From the NCBI GenBank assembly GCA_020832725.1, contig JAFIEC010000361.1:1-8228 (forward strand): a stretch of 8,228 nucleotides of DNA, given 5' to 3'. Positions 1 through 5,286 of this stretch are shown here, piece after piece. Origin of the DNA: Paracoccaceae bacterium (GTDB lineage Bacteria; Pseudomonadota; Alphaproteobacteria; Rhodobacterales; Rhodobacteraceae). Both the position numbers and the translations under genes were made by a program. The notes beneath the pieces are model-generated. The model saw nothing but the letters and a program-made list of their open reading frames with translations, ran no database searches and was not told the origin of the DNA. How positions within the stretch are numbered: the first letter of the stretch is position 1; each line of letters opens with the position of its first letter.

Positions 1-34
1 GGTGTGGAAGGGCATGGGCGTCCCCGCGACCTAG
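1..34 (+). CDS. possible C-terminal tail of an upstream gene (5' truncated)
   Basis: Reading from base 2, the plus strand gives VWKGMGVPAT followed by TAG at 32-34. It could be the end of a gene entering from the left, convergent with the small minus-strand gene that ends at 95. Ten codons are too few to identify a product, and an open frame this short can occur by chance. The call rests only on the convergent layout and on the lack of any other explanation for these bases. Confidence 0.25.
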   Translation, partial: VWKGMGVPAT

Positions 35-81
<47 letters not shown>

Positions 82-94
82 GCCGCGACAGCGC

Positions 95-253
95 TTATTC
101 GGTGACGGCGCCTGATGTGTTCCGCTGCTCTTCCGCGATGCGGCGCGCGCGGGTCTCTTGCAGCTGCTTCTCGGTCACGCGCTGGTTGATGTAGGCAAAA
201 GCCAGAACGAAACCCAGCGTGCCGAAAGTCAGAATTCCCAATCCGATTTCCAT
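95..253 (-). CDS. small single-pass membrane protein, 52 aa, unknown function
   Basis: The protein starts MEIGLGILTFGTLGFVLAFA. Residues 3-22 form one hydrophobic segment, followed by a highly charged and probably helical tail (residues 23-46, rich in R, E, Q and K). This suggests a one-helix inner-membrane protein with a soluble C-terminus. The ATG at 253-251 is preceded by AAGGGGAA on the minus strand, a good ribosome binding site, which makes a real gene likely despite the length. I do not recognise the family. The 86-residue gene lies upstream on the same strand, 201 bases away, so a shared transcript is possible but not shown. The gene ends close to the 33-G tract. Confidence 0.65.
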   Translation of the reverse strand: MEIGLGILTFGTLGFVLAFAYINQRVTEKQLQETRARRIAEEQRNTSGAVTE

Positions 254-454
254 GTCTGTTCCCCTTTTTGGTATGTGCCGGTGTCTACGAGGCCGGGGCG
301 GCGGTGGATCAGGAAAATCTCGAAAAATCAGTAGCATACATCTGCATACTGCGGCCCGCTTTGGAAATCGGGCAATCACGACAAGGGATTATGCTGCACT
401 GCGGCAGGATGGCGCAGGGGCATTCGGTGCGAACGACCGCGCGCCTTGACGGGC
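254..454. other. 201-base gap between the two small minus-strand genes
   Basis: No convincing gene lies here. It should hold the 3' end of the 86-residue gene's transcript and any promoter of the 52-residue gene. I found no convincing -35/-10 pair on the minus strand. The one notable element is the short repeat cluster at 329-351. Confidence 0.5.
329..351. promoter_or_regulatory. possible operator: paired GCATAC repeats inside an inverted repeat
   Basis: GCATAC occurs at 334-339 and again at 344-349, exactly 10 bases apart, about one helical turn. The pair is framed by CAGTA (329-333) and TACTG (347-351), which are inverted copies. It lies 76-98 bases upstream of the start of the 52-residue gene. 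The symmetry would suit a DNA-binding protein, but no known regulator motif is recognised and chance is not excluded. Confidence 0.25.
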
Positions 455-715
455 TCAGTTGACGAGGACGATCACCAGAATGAGGAACGCCAGCAGCCCG
501 ATCAGCCCGAATTGCGCGAACAGAAGGCTGGTCAGTGCAAGCGCGGCAATCGTGCCCCCGATGATCAGCGCCTGTTCGGAGGTCGGCCGCGCGGCGATTC
601 GCGCCGCAATGTCGTCGTGCCCCAGCCTGCGGCAAAAGCCGCCGATGACCCCCAGCGCGACATTCCGGCATGCGCGTGCAGCAGGTTCCAGCCAGTTCGA
701 CGATCTGCGGATCAT
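455..715 (-). CDS. small membrane protein, 86 aa, unknown function
   Basis: The chosen ATG (715-713) follows a strong ribosome binding site, GGAGGAG on the minus strand, a few bases upstream. The frame stays open further upstream to about 1000, but that stretch has no such site and gives arginine-rich sequence unlike a protein. The N-terminal half (residues 1-45) is basic and probably soluble or membrane-surface bound. The C-terminal half is almost wholly hydrophobic: residues 49-65 and 67-85 probably form two closely spaced helices, or a hairpin, ending LILVIVLVN. I do not recognise the family. It is divergent from the TAXI-TRAP operon across 334 bases, which may hint at shared control but proves nothing. 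Confidence 0.7.
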   Translation of the reverse strand: MIRRSSNWLEPAARACRNVALGVIGGFCRRLGHDDIAARIAARPTSEQALIIGGTIAALALTSLLFAQFGLIGLLAFLILVIVLVN

Positions 716-931
716 CTTTTCTCCTCCGCCCGAGTGGGTAATCCAGATGGTCTGCGCTTGTCGACCATATTTCATCCCGGGCTGCCTCGGGCTGATGATC
801 CTCCAACCCCGGAGGCGGGGCAATCGGGCGCGAGTGTGCACCGCTTGTCCGTCTGCCGGCCCTGAAGGGCAGGTTTTCGGCTGCGAATGCCGGTAGCGTC
901 GCAGATGTGTATACCGCCGGGAAGTCCACGG

Positions 932-961
932 TTGCTTTTCGCGGGGGGGCACGGATAGTGG
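932..961 (+). promoter_or_regulatory. candidate promoter of the TAXI-TRAP operon
   Basis: TTGCTT (932-937) matches a -35 element. It is followed by GATAGT (954-959, spacer 16) or TAGTGG (956-961, spacer 18) as possible -10 elements. Transcription would start near 968 and give a leader of about 80 bases holding the hairpin at 978-1018. The -10 match is weak, so this is tentative. Confidence 0.3.
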
Positions 962-977
962 CAGCGTGAAGCAGAGG

Positions 978-1018
978 TGCCGCAGCGCCCTCTGCGACAA
1001 TCCCGGAGGGCCGCGGCA
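978..1018 (+). promoter_or_regulatory. two-tier hairpin in the TAXI-TRAP leader
   Basis: TGCCGC (978-983) pairs with GCGGCA (1013-1018), and inside it GCCCTC (987-992) pairs with GAGGGC (1006-1011). This gives twelve Watson-Crick pairs, a small internal loop and a 13-base terminal loop. It ends 16 bases before the ribosome binding site at 1035. No T-run follows, so an intrinsic terminator is unlikely. An mRNA-stability or leader-control role is inferred. Confidence 0.45.
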
Positions 1019-1049
1019 GCCGGTCCCCGACTACAGGAGGAGAAGAAAG

Positions 1050-1997
1050 ATGGGTTTCGGAAAGACATTGATGGCGCTGGCCGTCGGGGTGACGCTTGGC
1101 GCACCCGCCGCGGCGCAGCCGCTCGGGATCGGCACGATGGGGCAGGGAACCGCTGGCTATGGCATGGGCTCGGCCATCGCGGGCATCCTCGCGGCGAATG
1201 GCGTGAATGCCATCGTCCAGCCTTCGGCCGGCACCAGCGCCTATCTGCCCCTGATCGGGTTCGGAGAGCTGGATTTCGGCATCGCCAACGCGATCGAGGT
1301 GTTCGAGGCGACAAACGGTGTCGGTGCTTTCGACGGGCGGCAGCTCGAGGTGCGCGTGGCGGCGCGGTTGTTCCCGTTCCGCGTTGGTGTGTTCGTGCGG
1401 GCAGACAGCGACATCCATGAGGTGTCCGACCTGCGCGGCAAGCGTGTGACCTATGGCTTTACCAGCCAGGTGACCCTGCGCCGCGTGATGGATGCGCTGC
1501 TGGCCTCGGGAGAGGTGGGCGGCGATGAGATCGTGCCCGTCATGGTGCCGAACGTGGTGCGCGGTGCCGACGATTTCGCGGCCGGACAGGCGGACGCCGC
1601 CTTTTTCGCCATGGGTGCGGGCAAGGTGGCCGAAGTCGATGCCTCGGTGGGCGGTATCCGCTTCCTTCCCATTCCCGAGGGGGCCGAAGCCGAGGCCAGG
1701 ATGCAGGCGATCGTGCCGCAGGCCTATGTCGGGATGGTCTCTCCGGCACCGAATATCGCCGGAGTCTCCGAAGAGATGACGGTGATGGCCTACGACTACA
1801 TCCTCGTGGCGGGAGCCCATGTTCCCGACGAGACCGTGGAGCAGGTGGTGCGCCTGCTGCACGAGAACAAGGACGCGCTGGCGGCCTCGTTCGCAGGGTT
1901 CCGCGCGTTCGACCCCGACCGGATGTATGTCGATATCGACGCGCCCTATCACCCGGGCAGCCTTGCGGCATTCCGTGCGCTGGGCCAGATCGATTGA
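1050..1997 (+). CDS. TRAP transporter substrate-binding protein, TAXI family
   Basis: This 315-residue protein is the periplasmic receptor of a tripartite ATP-independent (TRAP) importer. Residues 1-22 form a Sec signal peptide with an AAA cleavage site before Q23. The mature part opens with IGTMGQGTAGYGMGSAIAG, the glycine-rich start typical of TAXI proteins, and continues with the PSAGTSAYLPLIGFGELDFG segment (58-77) that shapes the ligand site. The motif YHPGSLAAFRALG near the C-terminus also matches the family. The ATG at 1050 is chosen because AGGAGGAG lies seven bases before it and the signal peptide starts there; an earlier in-frame GTG at 966 would add a non-signal extension. The fused permease follows after 71 bases. 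The ligand cannot be deduced; characterised TAXI systems have been linked to glutamate and other organic acids. Confidence 0.93.
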   Translation: MGFGKTLMALAVGVTLGAPAAAQPLGIGTMGQGTAGYGMGSAIAGILAANGVNAIVQPSAGTSAYLPLIGFGELDFGIANAIEVFEATNGVGAFDGRQLEVRVAARLFPFRVGVFVRADSDIHEVSDLRGKRVTYGFTSQVTLRRVMDALLASGEVGGDEIVPVMVPNVVRGADDFAAGQADAAFFAMGAGKVAEVDASVGGIRFLPIPEGAEAEARMQAIVPQAYVGMVSPAPNIAGVSEEMTVMAYDYILVAGAHVPDETVEQVVRLLHENKDALAASFAGFRAFDPDRMYVDIDAPYHPGSLAAFRALGQID

Positions 1998-2012
1998 CGA
2001 TGATACATTGAA

Positions 2013-2043
2013 AAGGCGGCGGTGCCCCCCGGGGCGCCGCCTT
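2013..2043 (+). promoter_or_regulatory. intercistronic hairpin between the TAXI and permease genes
   Basis: AAGGCGGCG (2013-2021) and CGCCGCCTT (2035-2043) are perfect inverted copies, giving a 9-bp stem with a 13-base C/G-rich loop. It begins 15 bases after the TAXI stop codon and ends 15 bases before the permease ribosome binding site. No T-run follows. Such hairpins often protect the upstream message from 3' decay or cause partial termination, so that the binding protein is made in excess over the permease. That role is inferred here. Confidence 0.6.
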
Positions 2044-2068
2044 GCGCATTCGCATCAGGGGAGGGGCC

Positions 2069-3994
2069 ATGCGCGCCGAACGGTCGGACAGTCCTGTGAC
2101 GCGCGGCATGTTCCATGTGGCGACCCTGCTGGCCTCGGTGGCCACGCTTGTGGCCATCGCCTTTGCCCTCAACGTGCCGCGCCGTCTGGGCCTTGCGCTG
2201 TTCACCGAGCAATATCTCGCCCTGATCCTTGCGCTGGTGCTGGGCATCATCTTCCTGTCCCGACCGCTGTTCAGAGGCTGGTTCGTGGGCATCGACATCC
2301 TGTGCGCCGTCGCGGGGCTGACGATGGCGGGCTATGTCGCGCTGTACTATCCGGTTCTGGTCAACGAACTGGTCTACAAGCCGCTTGACGGTGTGATCAT
2401 CAGCGTAAGCCTTGCCCTCCTGACACTCGAGGCGGTGCGCCGGGCGACCGGTTGGGGCCTGACGATCGTGGTGGCGCTGTTTCTGGTCTACGGGGTTGCC
2501 GGGCATCTTCTGCCCTTCGGCATGTCGCGCCAGATCCTGCCCGACCGGTTGTTCCTCTACGTCTCCATGGACACCAACGGCATGATCGGCCTGCCGCTGC
2601 TTGTGGCCTGCGTCGTGGTGTTCGCCTTCATCTTCATGGGGCAGGTGCTGGTCGCCTCGGGCGGCAGCGCATTCTTCAACGACCTTGCCATGTCGATTGT
2701 CGGACAGGCGCGGGGCGGGGCGGCCAAGATCTCGGTCGTATCGTCCTTCCTGTTCGGCTCGATCTCGGGCAGTGCCGTGGCAAATGTCGGGGCCTCCGGA
2801 GTGGTCACGGTGCCGCTGATGAAGCGCGCAGGCTATACGCCGCGCATGGCGGCCTCGGTCGAGGCGCTGGCCTCCACCGGCGGGCAGCTTGCGCCGCCCA
2901 TCATGGGGGCTGCGGCCTTCCTGATGGCGGAATTCCTGCAGATCCCCTATTCCACGGTGATCCTTGCGGCGATCATCCCCACGGCGCTCTATTACTTCGC
3001 GCTGTTCCTGTTCATTCACACCCATGCCACGGCCAACCGCCTCAGTCTGCCCGACGATGTGGAACTGCCTCGGCTGCGCGATGTGCTGCTGCGCGGCTGG
3101 CACCTGATTGCGCCCTTCGTCGTGCTGATCGGCGGGCTGTTCTGGCTCAACTGGCGGCCCGAGGTGGCAGCGCTGGCGGGGGCAGGCACGATGATCGCGC
3201 TTGGGCTGGTCGTCGGCTATCGGGGGACGCGGCTGGGGATTGCGGGGCTGCTGTCGACCCTCCCCGGGACCGGGCGCGGGATGGTCGAGATCGTGGTCAT
3301 CGCGGCTGCGGCCGGTCTGGTGATCGGGGTGCTCAACATCACCGGGCTGTCGTTCTCGATGACATTGCAGCTTGTGCAGCTTGCGGCGGGCAACCTGTTC
3401 ATCCTGCTGGGCGTTGCGGCGGTCACCAGTATCGTGCTGGGCATGGGAATGCCCACGGTCGGCATCTACGTGCTGCTGGCCGCGCTGATCGGCCCCGCCA
3501 TGGTGCAGGCGGGCGTCAACCAGATCGCGGCGCATATGTTCCTTCTGTATTTCGGCATGCTCTCGATGATCACCCCGCCCGTCGCGCTGGCGAGTTTCAC
3601 CGCCGCGTCGCTGGCCGGGTCGGGCCCGATGGAGACCGGGGTTCAGGCCGTCAAGATGGGTTGGGTGGCCTATCTCATCCCCTTCCTGATCGTGATGGAG
3701 CCGGGCCTGGTGATGCAGGCCGACCCGGTCACGGTGCTGTGGAATCTTGGCGGTGCCATCGTCGGCGTGGTCTTTGCCACGGCTGCGATCTACGGCTTCT
3801 GGCGCCGCCGCCTGCGCTGGTGGGAGCGCGCGGGCCTTCTGGTGCTGGCGCTGGTGGCGCTGATCCCGATGTCGGTGGAGACGGGGGCGGGCTATCTGCC
3901 CAACCTGATGGCCGCCGGTCTGGGCGGTGCCTTCCTGCTGTCGCTGAAGCAGGACTGGGCAGGGCCACCGCGCCGCGAAAGGGCGCCGCGCTGA
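2069..3994 (+). CDS. TRAP transporter fused permease (4TM-12TM)
   Basis: This 641-residue inner-membrane protein joins the small (DctQ-like) and large (DctM-like) TRAP subunits in one chain, the usual arrangement for TAXI systems. It should import the ligand delivered by the TAXI protein, driven by a sodium or proton gradient. The first helices lie at about 15-35, 48-64, 71-95 and 108-121. The DctM part carries GSISGSAVANVGASGVVTVP (230-249), then STGGQLAPPIMGAAAF (269-284), and the second-half counterpart GMGMPTVGIYVLLAALIGP (458-476) with SMITPPVALASF (499-510). Extra hydrophobic segments near 561-577, 587-603 and 610-625 form the C-terminal extension. ATG 2069 is chosen because GGGGAGGGG (2058-2066) precedes it; a TTG at 2042 sits inside the hairpin stem. 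The gene is convergent with fabA. Confidence 0.95.
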   Translation: MRAERSDSPVTRGMFHVATLLASVATLVAIAFALNVPRRLGLALFTEQYLALILALVLGIIFLSRPLFRGWFVGIDILCAVAGLTMAGYVALYYPVLVNELVYKPLDGVIISVSLALLTLEAVRRATGWGLTIVVALFLVYGVAGHLLPFGMSRQILPDRLFLYVSMDTNGMIGLPLLVACVVVFAFIFMGQVLVASGGSAFFNDLAMSIVGQARGGAAKISVVSSFLFGSISGSAVANVGASGVVTVPLMKRAGYTPRMAASVEALASTGGQLAPPIMGAAAFLMAEFLQIPYSTVILAAIIPTALYYFALFLFIHTHATANRLSLPDDVELPRLRDVLLRGWHLIAPFVVLIGGLFWLNWRPEVAALAGAGTMIALGLVVGYRGTRLGIAGLLSTLPGTGRGMVEIVVIAAAAGLVIGVLNITGLSFSMTLQLVQLAAGNLFILLGVAAVTSIVLGMGMPTVGIYVLLAALIGPAMVQAGVNQIAAHMFLLYFGMLSMITPPVALASFTAASLAGSGPMETGVQAVKMGWVAYLIPFLIVMEPGLVMQADPVTVLWNLGGAIVGVVFATAAIYGFWRRRLRWWERAGLLVLALVALIPMSVETGAGYLPNLMAAGLGGAFLLSLKQDWAGPPRRERAPR

Positions 3995-4153
3995 GCGCCG
4001 ACGCAGGGCGGGCCCGAAGGCAGCCCGATTGGGTGGTCGGCCATTGCCGGGCTCCGGGGGCCGCGCGCCACGCGCCACGCGCCGATTCCCGTCAGCCGAT
4101 CATGGCACTGGGCCCGCGCCGGGACAGCGGTTGCGCCGCCCTTCTGGCCCCAC
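3995..4153. other. 159-base convergent gap between TRAP permease and fabA
   Basis: No gene is supported here. It holds a modest inverted repeat, AGCCCG (4022-4027) with CGGGCT (4048-4053), and a small tandem repeat at 4064-4083. Neither is followed by a T-run. One or both converging transcripts probably end here, but no clear terminator is visible. Confidence 0.5.
4064..4083. repeat. nearly three tandem copies of CGCGCCA
   Basis: Two full copies of CGCGCCA (4064-4070 and 4071-4077) are followed by a partial copy, CGCGCC (4078-4083). This short tandem array in the convergent gap is compatible with replication slippage and has no evident function. Confidence 0.6.
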
Positions 4154-4663
4154 TCAACTCTCGCTCAGCGCCACCTTCATGTCCCGGACCTGATAAATCA
4201 CCTCGCCATCGGCCTCCACGCGGCCATCGGCGACGCCCATGGTCAGCCGCCGGGTCTGCACGGCCTTGGTGAAATCGACGAAATAGCGCAGCATCTTGCG
4301 GTCGGGGCGGACCATGCCGGTAAGTTTCACCTCGCCCACCCCCAGCGCATAGCCGCGCCCCTGCCAGCCGCGCCAGCCGAGGTTGAAGCCGGTCAGCTGC
4401 CACAGCCCGTCAAGCCCCAGGCAGCCGGGCATGATCGGGTTGCCGGGGAAATGACAGTCGAAGAACCACAGATCCGGGGTGATGTCGAACTCGGCCAGCA
4501 CATGGCCCTTGCCGTGGGGGCCACCATCCTCCGAGATTTCGGTGATGCGGTCCATCATCAGCATCGGCGGCTCGGGCAGCTGTGCGTTCCCCGGGCCGAA
4601 CAGCTCTCCGCGCGCGCAGGCCAGCAGCGCCTCGCGGTCGAACGTGGTGGGAAAACGGCTCAT
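4154..4663 (-). CDS. fabA: 3-hydroxydecanoyl-ACP dehydratase/isomerase FabA
   Basis: FabA dehydrates 3-hydroxydecanoyl-ACP and isomerises the product to cis-3-decenoyl-ACP, the branch point of anaerobic-type unsaturated fatty acid synthesis in the cytoplasm. The 169-residue length matches the family (172 in E. coli). The hot-dog fold signature PPMLMMDRI (32-40) is present. The active-site region contains H71 in HFPGNPIMPGCLGLDGLWQ, and D85 provides the second catalytic residue; the isomerase-type FabA motif, rather than a FabZ-type one, supports the name. ATG 4663 is preceded by AGGAGGG on the minus strand. The gene is divergent from irr. In many related genomes fabB and fabI follow fabA, but here the next gene on the 3' side is the TRAP permease on the other strand, so the partner condensing enzyme must be encoded elsewhere. 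Confidence 0.96.
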   Translation of the reverse strand: MSRFPTTFDREALLACARGELFGPGNAQLPEPPMLMMDRITEISEDGGPHGKGHVLAEFDITPDLWFFDCHFPGNPIMPGCLGLDGLWQLTGFNLGWRGWQGRGYALGVGEVKLTGMVRPDRKMLRYFVDFTKAVQTRRLTMGVADGRVEADGEVIYQVRDMKVALSES

Positions 4664-4697
4664 CTGCCCTCCTGTCTGTGCCGAAAATACGTTGAGT

Positions 4698-4727
4698 GTC
4701 CTACCATCCCCCGCAAAGGAGAGGCAA
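4698..4727 (-). promoter_or_regulatory. candidate fabA promoter
   Basis: On the minus strand, TTGCCT (4727-4722) and TAGGAC (4703-4698) are 18 bases apart. Transcription would begin near 4691, giving a leader of about 28 bases that contains the ribosome binding site. The -35 is reasonable and the -10 weak. No inverted repeat resembling an iron-control box was seen nearby. Confidence 0.3.
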
Positions 4728-4756
4728 GTGGCGGGCCGGGGCGGCGGGCAGCCCTC

Positions 4757-4785
4757 TTGCAATCCGTTCGCAGAAAGGGGATAAA
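4757..4785 (+). promoter_or_regulatory. candidate irr promoter abutting the start codon
   Basis: TTGCAA (4757-4762) and GATAAA (4780-4785) are separated by 17 bases, a good match to a housekeeping promoter. The -10 ends only six bases before the ATG at 4792, so a transcript from it would be leaderless or nearly so. The alternative is that AAAGGGG (4774-4780) is the ribosome binding site, 11 bases from the ATG, with a promoter further upstream. The two readings overlap and compete. Confidence 0.35.
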
Positions 4786-4791
4786 CGCGCC

Positions 4792-5256
4792 ATGAAGACC
4801 ACTCACGATGCCCTTGCAACCGATCCCGCAGGTGACGTCGCCATGGCGCGGCGGGCGCAGGCGTGGCTGCGTCGGTCCGGCGTGCGTCCCACCCGACAGC
4901 GCGTGGCTTTGGCCGCGCTGATGGTGGGCGACGGGCGTGACCGGCATGTCACCGCCGAAAGCCTGCACACCGCCTCGATGATGCGCGGCAGCCCGGTTGC
5001 GCTGGCGACAGTGTACAACACGCTGCACGCCTTCCGTGATGCGGGCCTTGTCCGCGAGATCACGGTGGACGGCTCGAAATCCTATTTCGACACGCGCATC
5101 GACGATCACCCCCATTTCTTCTGGGAGGAATCCGGTCGGCTGACGGACGCCCCCGTCGAAGGCCTGAAGATCGAGCGTCTGCCCGATGCCCCCGACGGAA
5201 CCGAGATCGCCAAGGTCGAGGTCGTGATCCGTCTGCGCAGCAAGGGCGCGGAATAG
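4792..5256 (+). CDS. irr: Irr-type Fur-family iron/haem response regulator
   Basis: Irr proteins are alphaproteobacterial relatives of Fur that repress or activate iron and haem genes according to haem status. The 154-residue product has a winged-helix N-terminal domain with GVRPTRQRVAL (30-40) and the recognition helix region SPVALATVYNTLHAFRDAGLV (67-87), a hallmark of Fur-family DNA binding. The dimerisation domain holds DDHPHFFWEESGRLTDAP (104-121), the Irr counterpart of the Fur metal site. There is no cysteine at all, so neither the structural zinc cysteines of Fur nor the Cys-Pro haem motif of Bradyrhizobium Irr is present, and the usual HHH stretch reads HPH (106-108). These features fit Irr better than Fur, Zur or PerR. 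It is divergent from fabA and convergent with the glycosyltransferase-like gene. The weakly spaced AAAGGGG and nearby promoter leave leaderless translation possible. Confidence 0.85.
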   Translation: MKTTHDALATDPAGDVAMARRAQAWLRRSGVRPTRQRVALAALMVGDGRDRHVTAESLHTASMMRGSPVALATVYNTLHAFRDAGLVREITVDGSKSYFDTRIDDHPHFFWEESGRLTDAPVEGLKIERLPDAPDGTEIAKVEVVIRLRSKGAE

Positions 5257-5264
5257 GGCCCGGC

Positions 5265-5286
5265 GACCGCGCGTTATCGCGCGGTC
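5265..5286. terminator. perfect hairpin between irr and the convergent gene
   Basis: GACCGCGCG (5265-5273) and CGCGCGGTC (5278-5286) form a 9-bp perfect stem with a TTAT tetraloop. It begins eight bases after the irr stop codon and includes two bases of the stop codon of the minus-strand gene. Being symmetrical and lying between tail-to-tail genes, it could end both transcripts. No T-run follows on either strand, so efficient intrinsic termination is not certain. Confidence 0.65.

Larger units (their letters stand above)
716..1049. other. 334-base divergent control region
   Basis: I see no gene of its own here. The region separates the 86-residue gene (minus) from the TAXI binding-protein gene (plus). 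It holds the ribosome binding site of the former at its left edge, several small GC-rich inverted repeats, a run of seven G (943-949), a candidate promoter (932-961), a two-tier hairpin (978-1018) and the AGGAGGAG ribosome binding site of the TAXI gene (1035-1042). Confidence 0.6.

Noticed and set aside
716..1000. Upstream extension of the 86-residue gene
   Set aside because: The added residues are arginine- and proline-rich without order, and the strong ribosome binding site points to the ATG at 715.
309..1952. Long minus-strand open frame (547 codons)
   Set aside because: It runs antisense through the TAXI gene and across the 86-residue gene, is rich in H and R, and has no recognisable domain. 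Open antisense frames are common in GC-rich genes.
2042..2068. TTG start for the permease
   Set aside because: It lies in the stem of the intercistronic hairpin and lacks its own ribosome binding site; ATG 2069 has GGGGAGGGG upstream.
1949..4078. Minus-strand open frame of 709 codons opposite the TRAP permease
   Set aside because: The composition (Q, H, R, D, G) is that of an antisense reading of hydrophobic codons. The plus strand encodes a clear permease.
2452..4272. Plus-strand open frame of 606 codons in another frame of the permease
   Set aside because: It overlaps the permease and the 3' end of fabA, and its sequence is low-complexity G, R, A and H without any domain.
4664..4791. Iron-control (Irr or RirA) box between fabA and irr
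   Set aside because: I looked for an AT-rich inverted repeat of the kind bound by these regulators and saw none, so autoregulation cannot be supported from this sequence.
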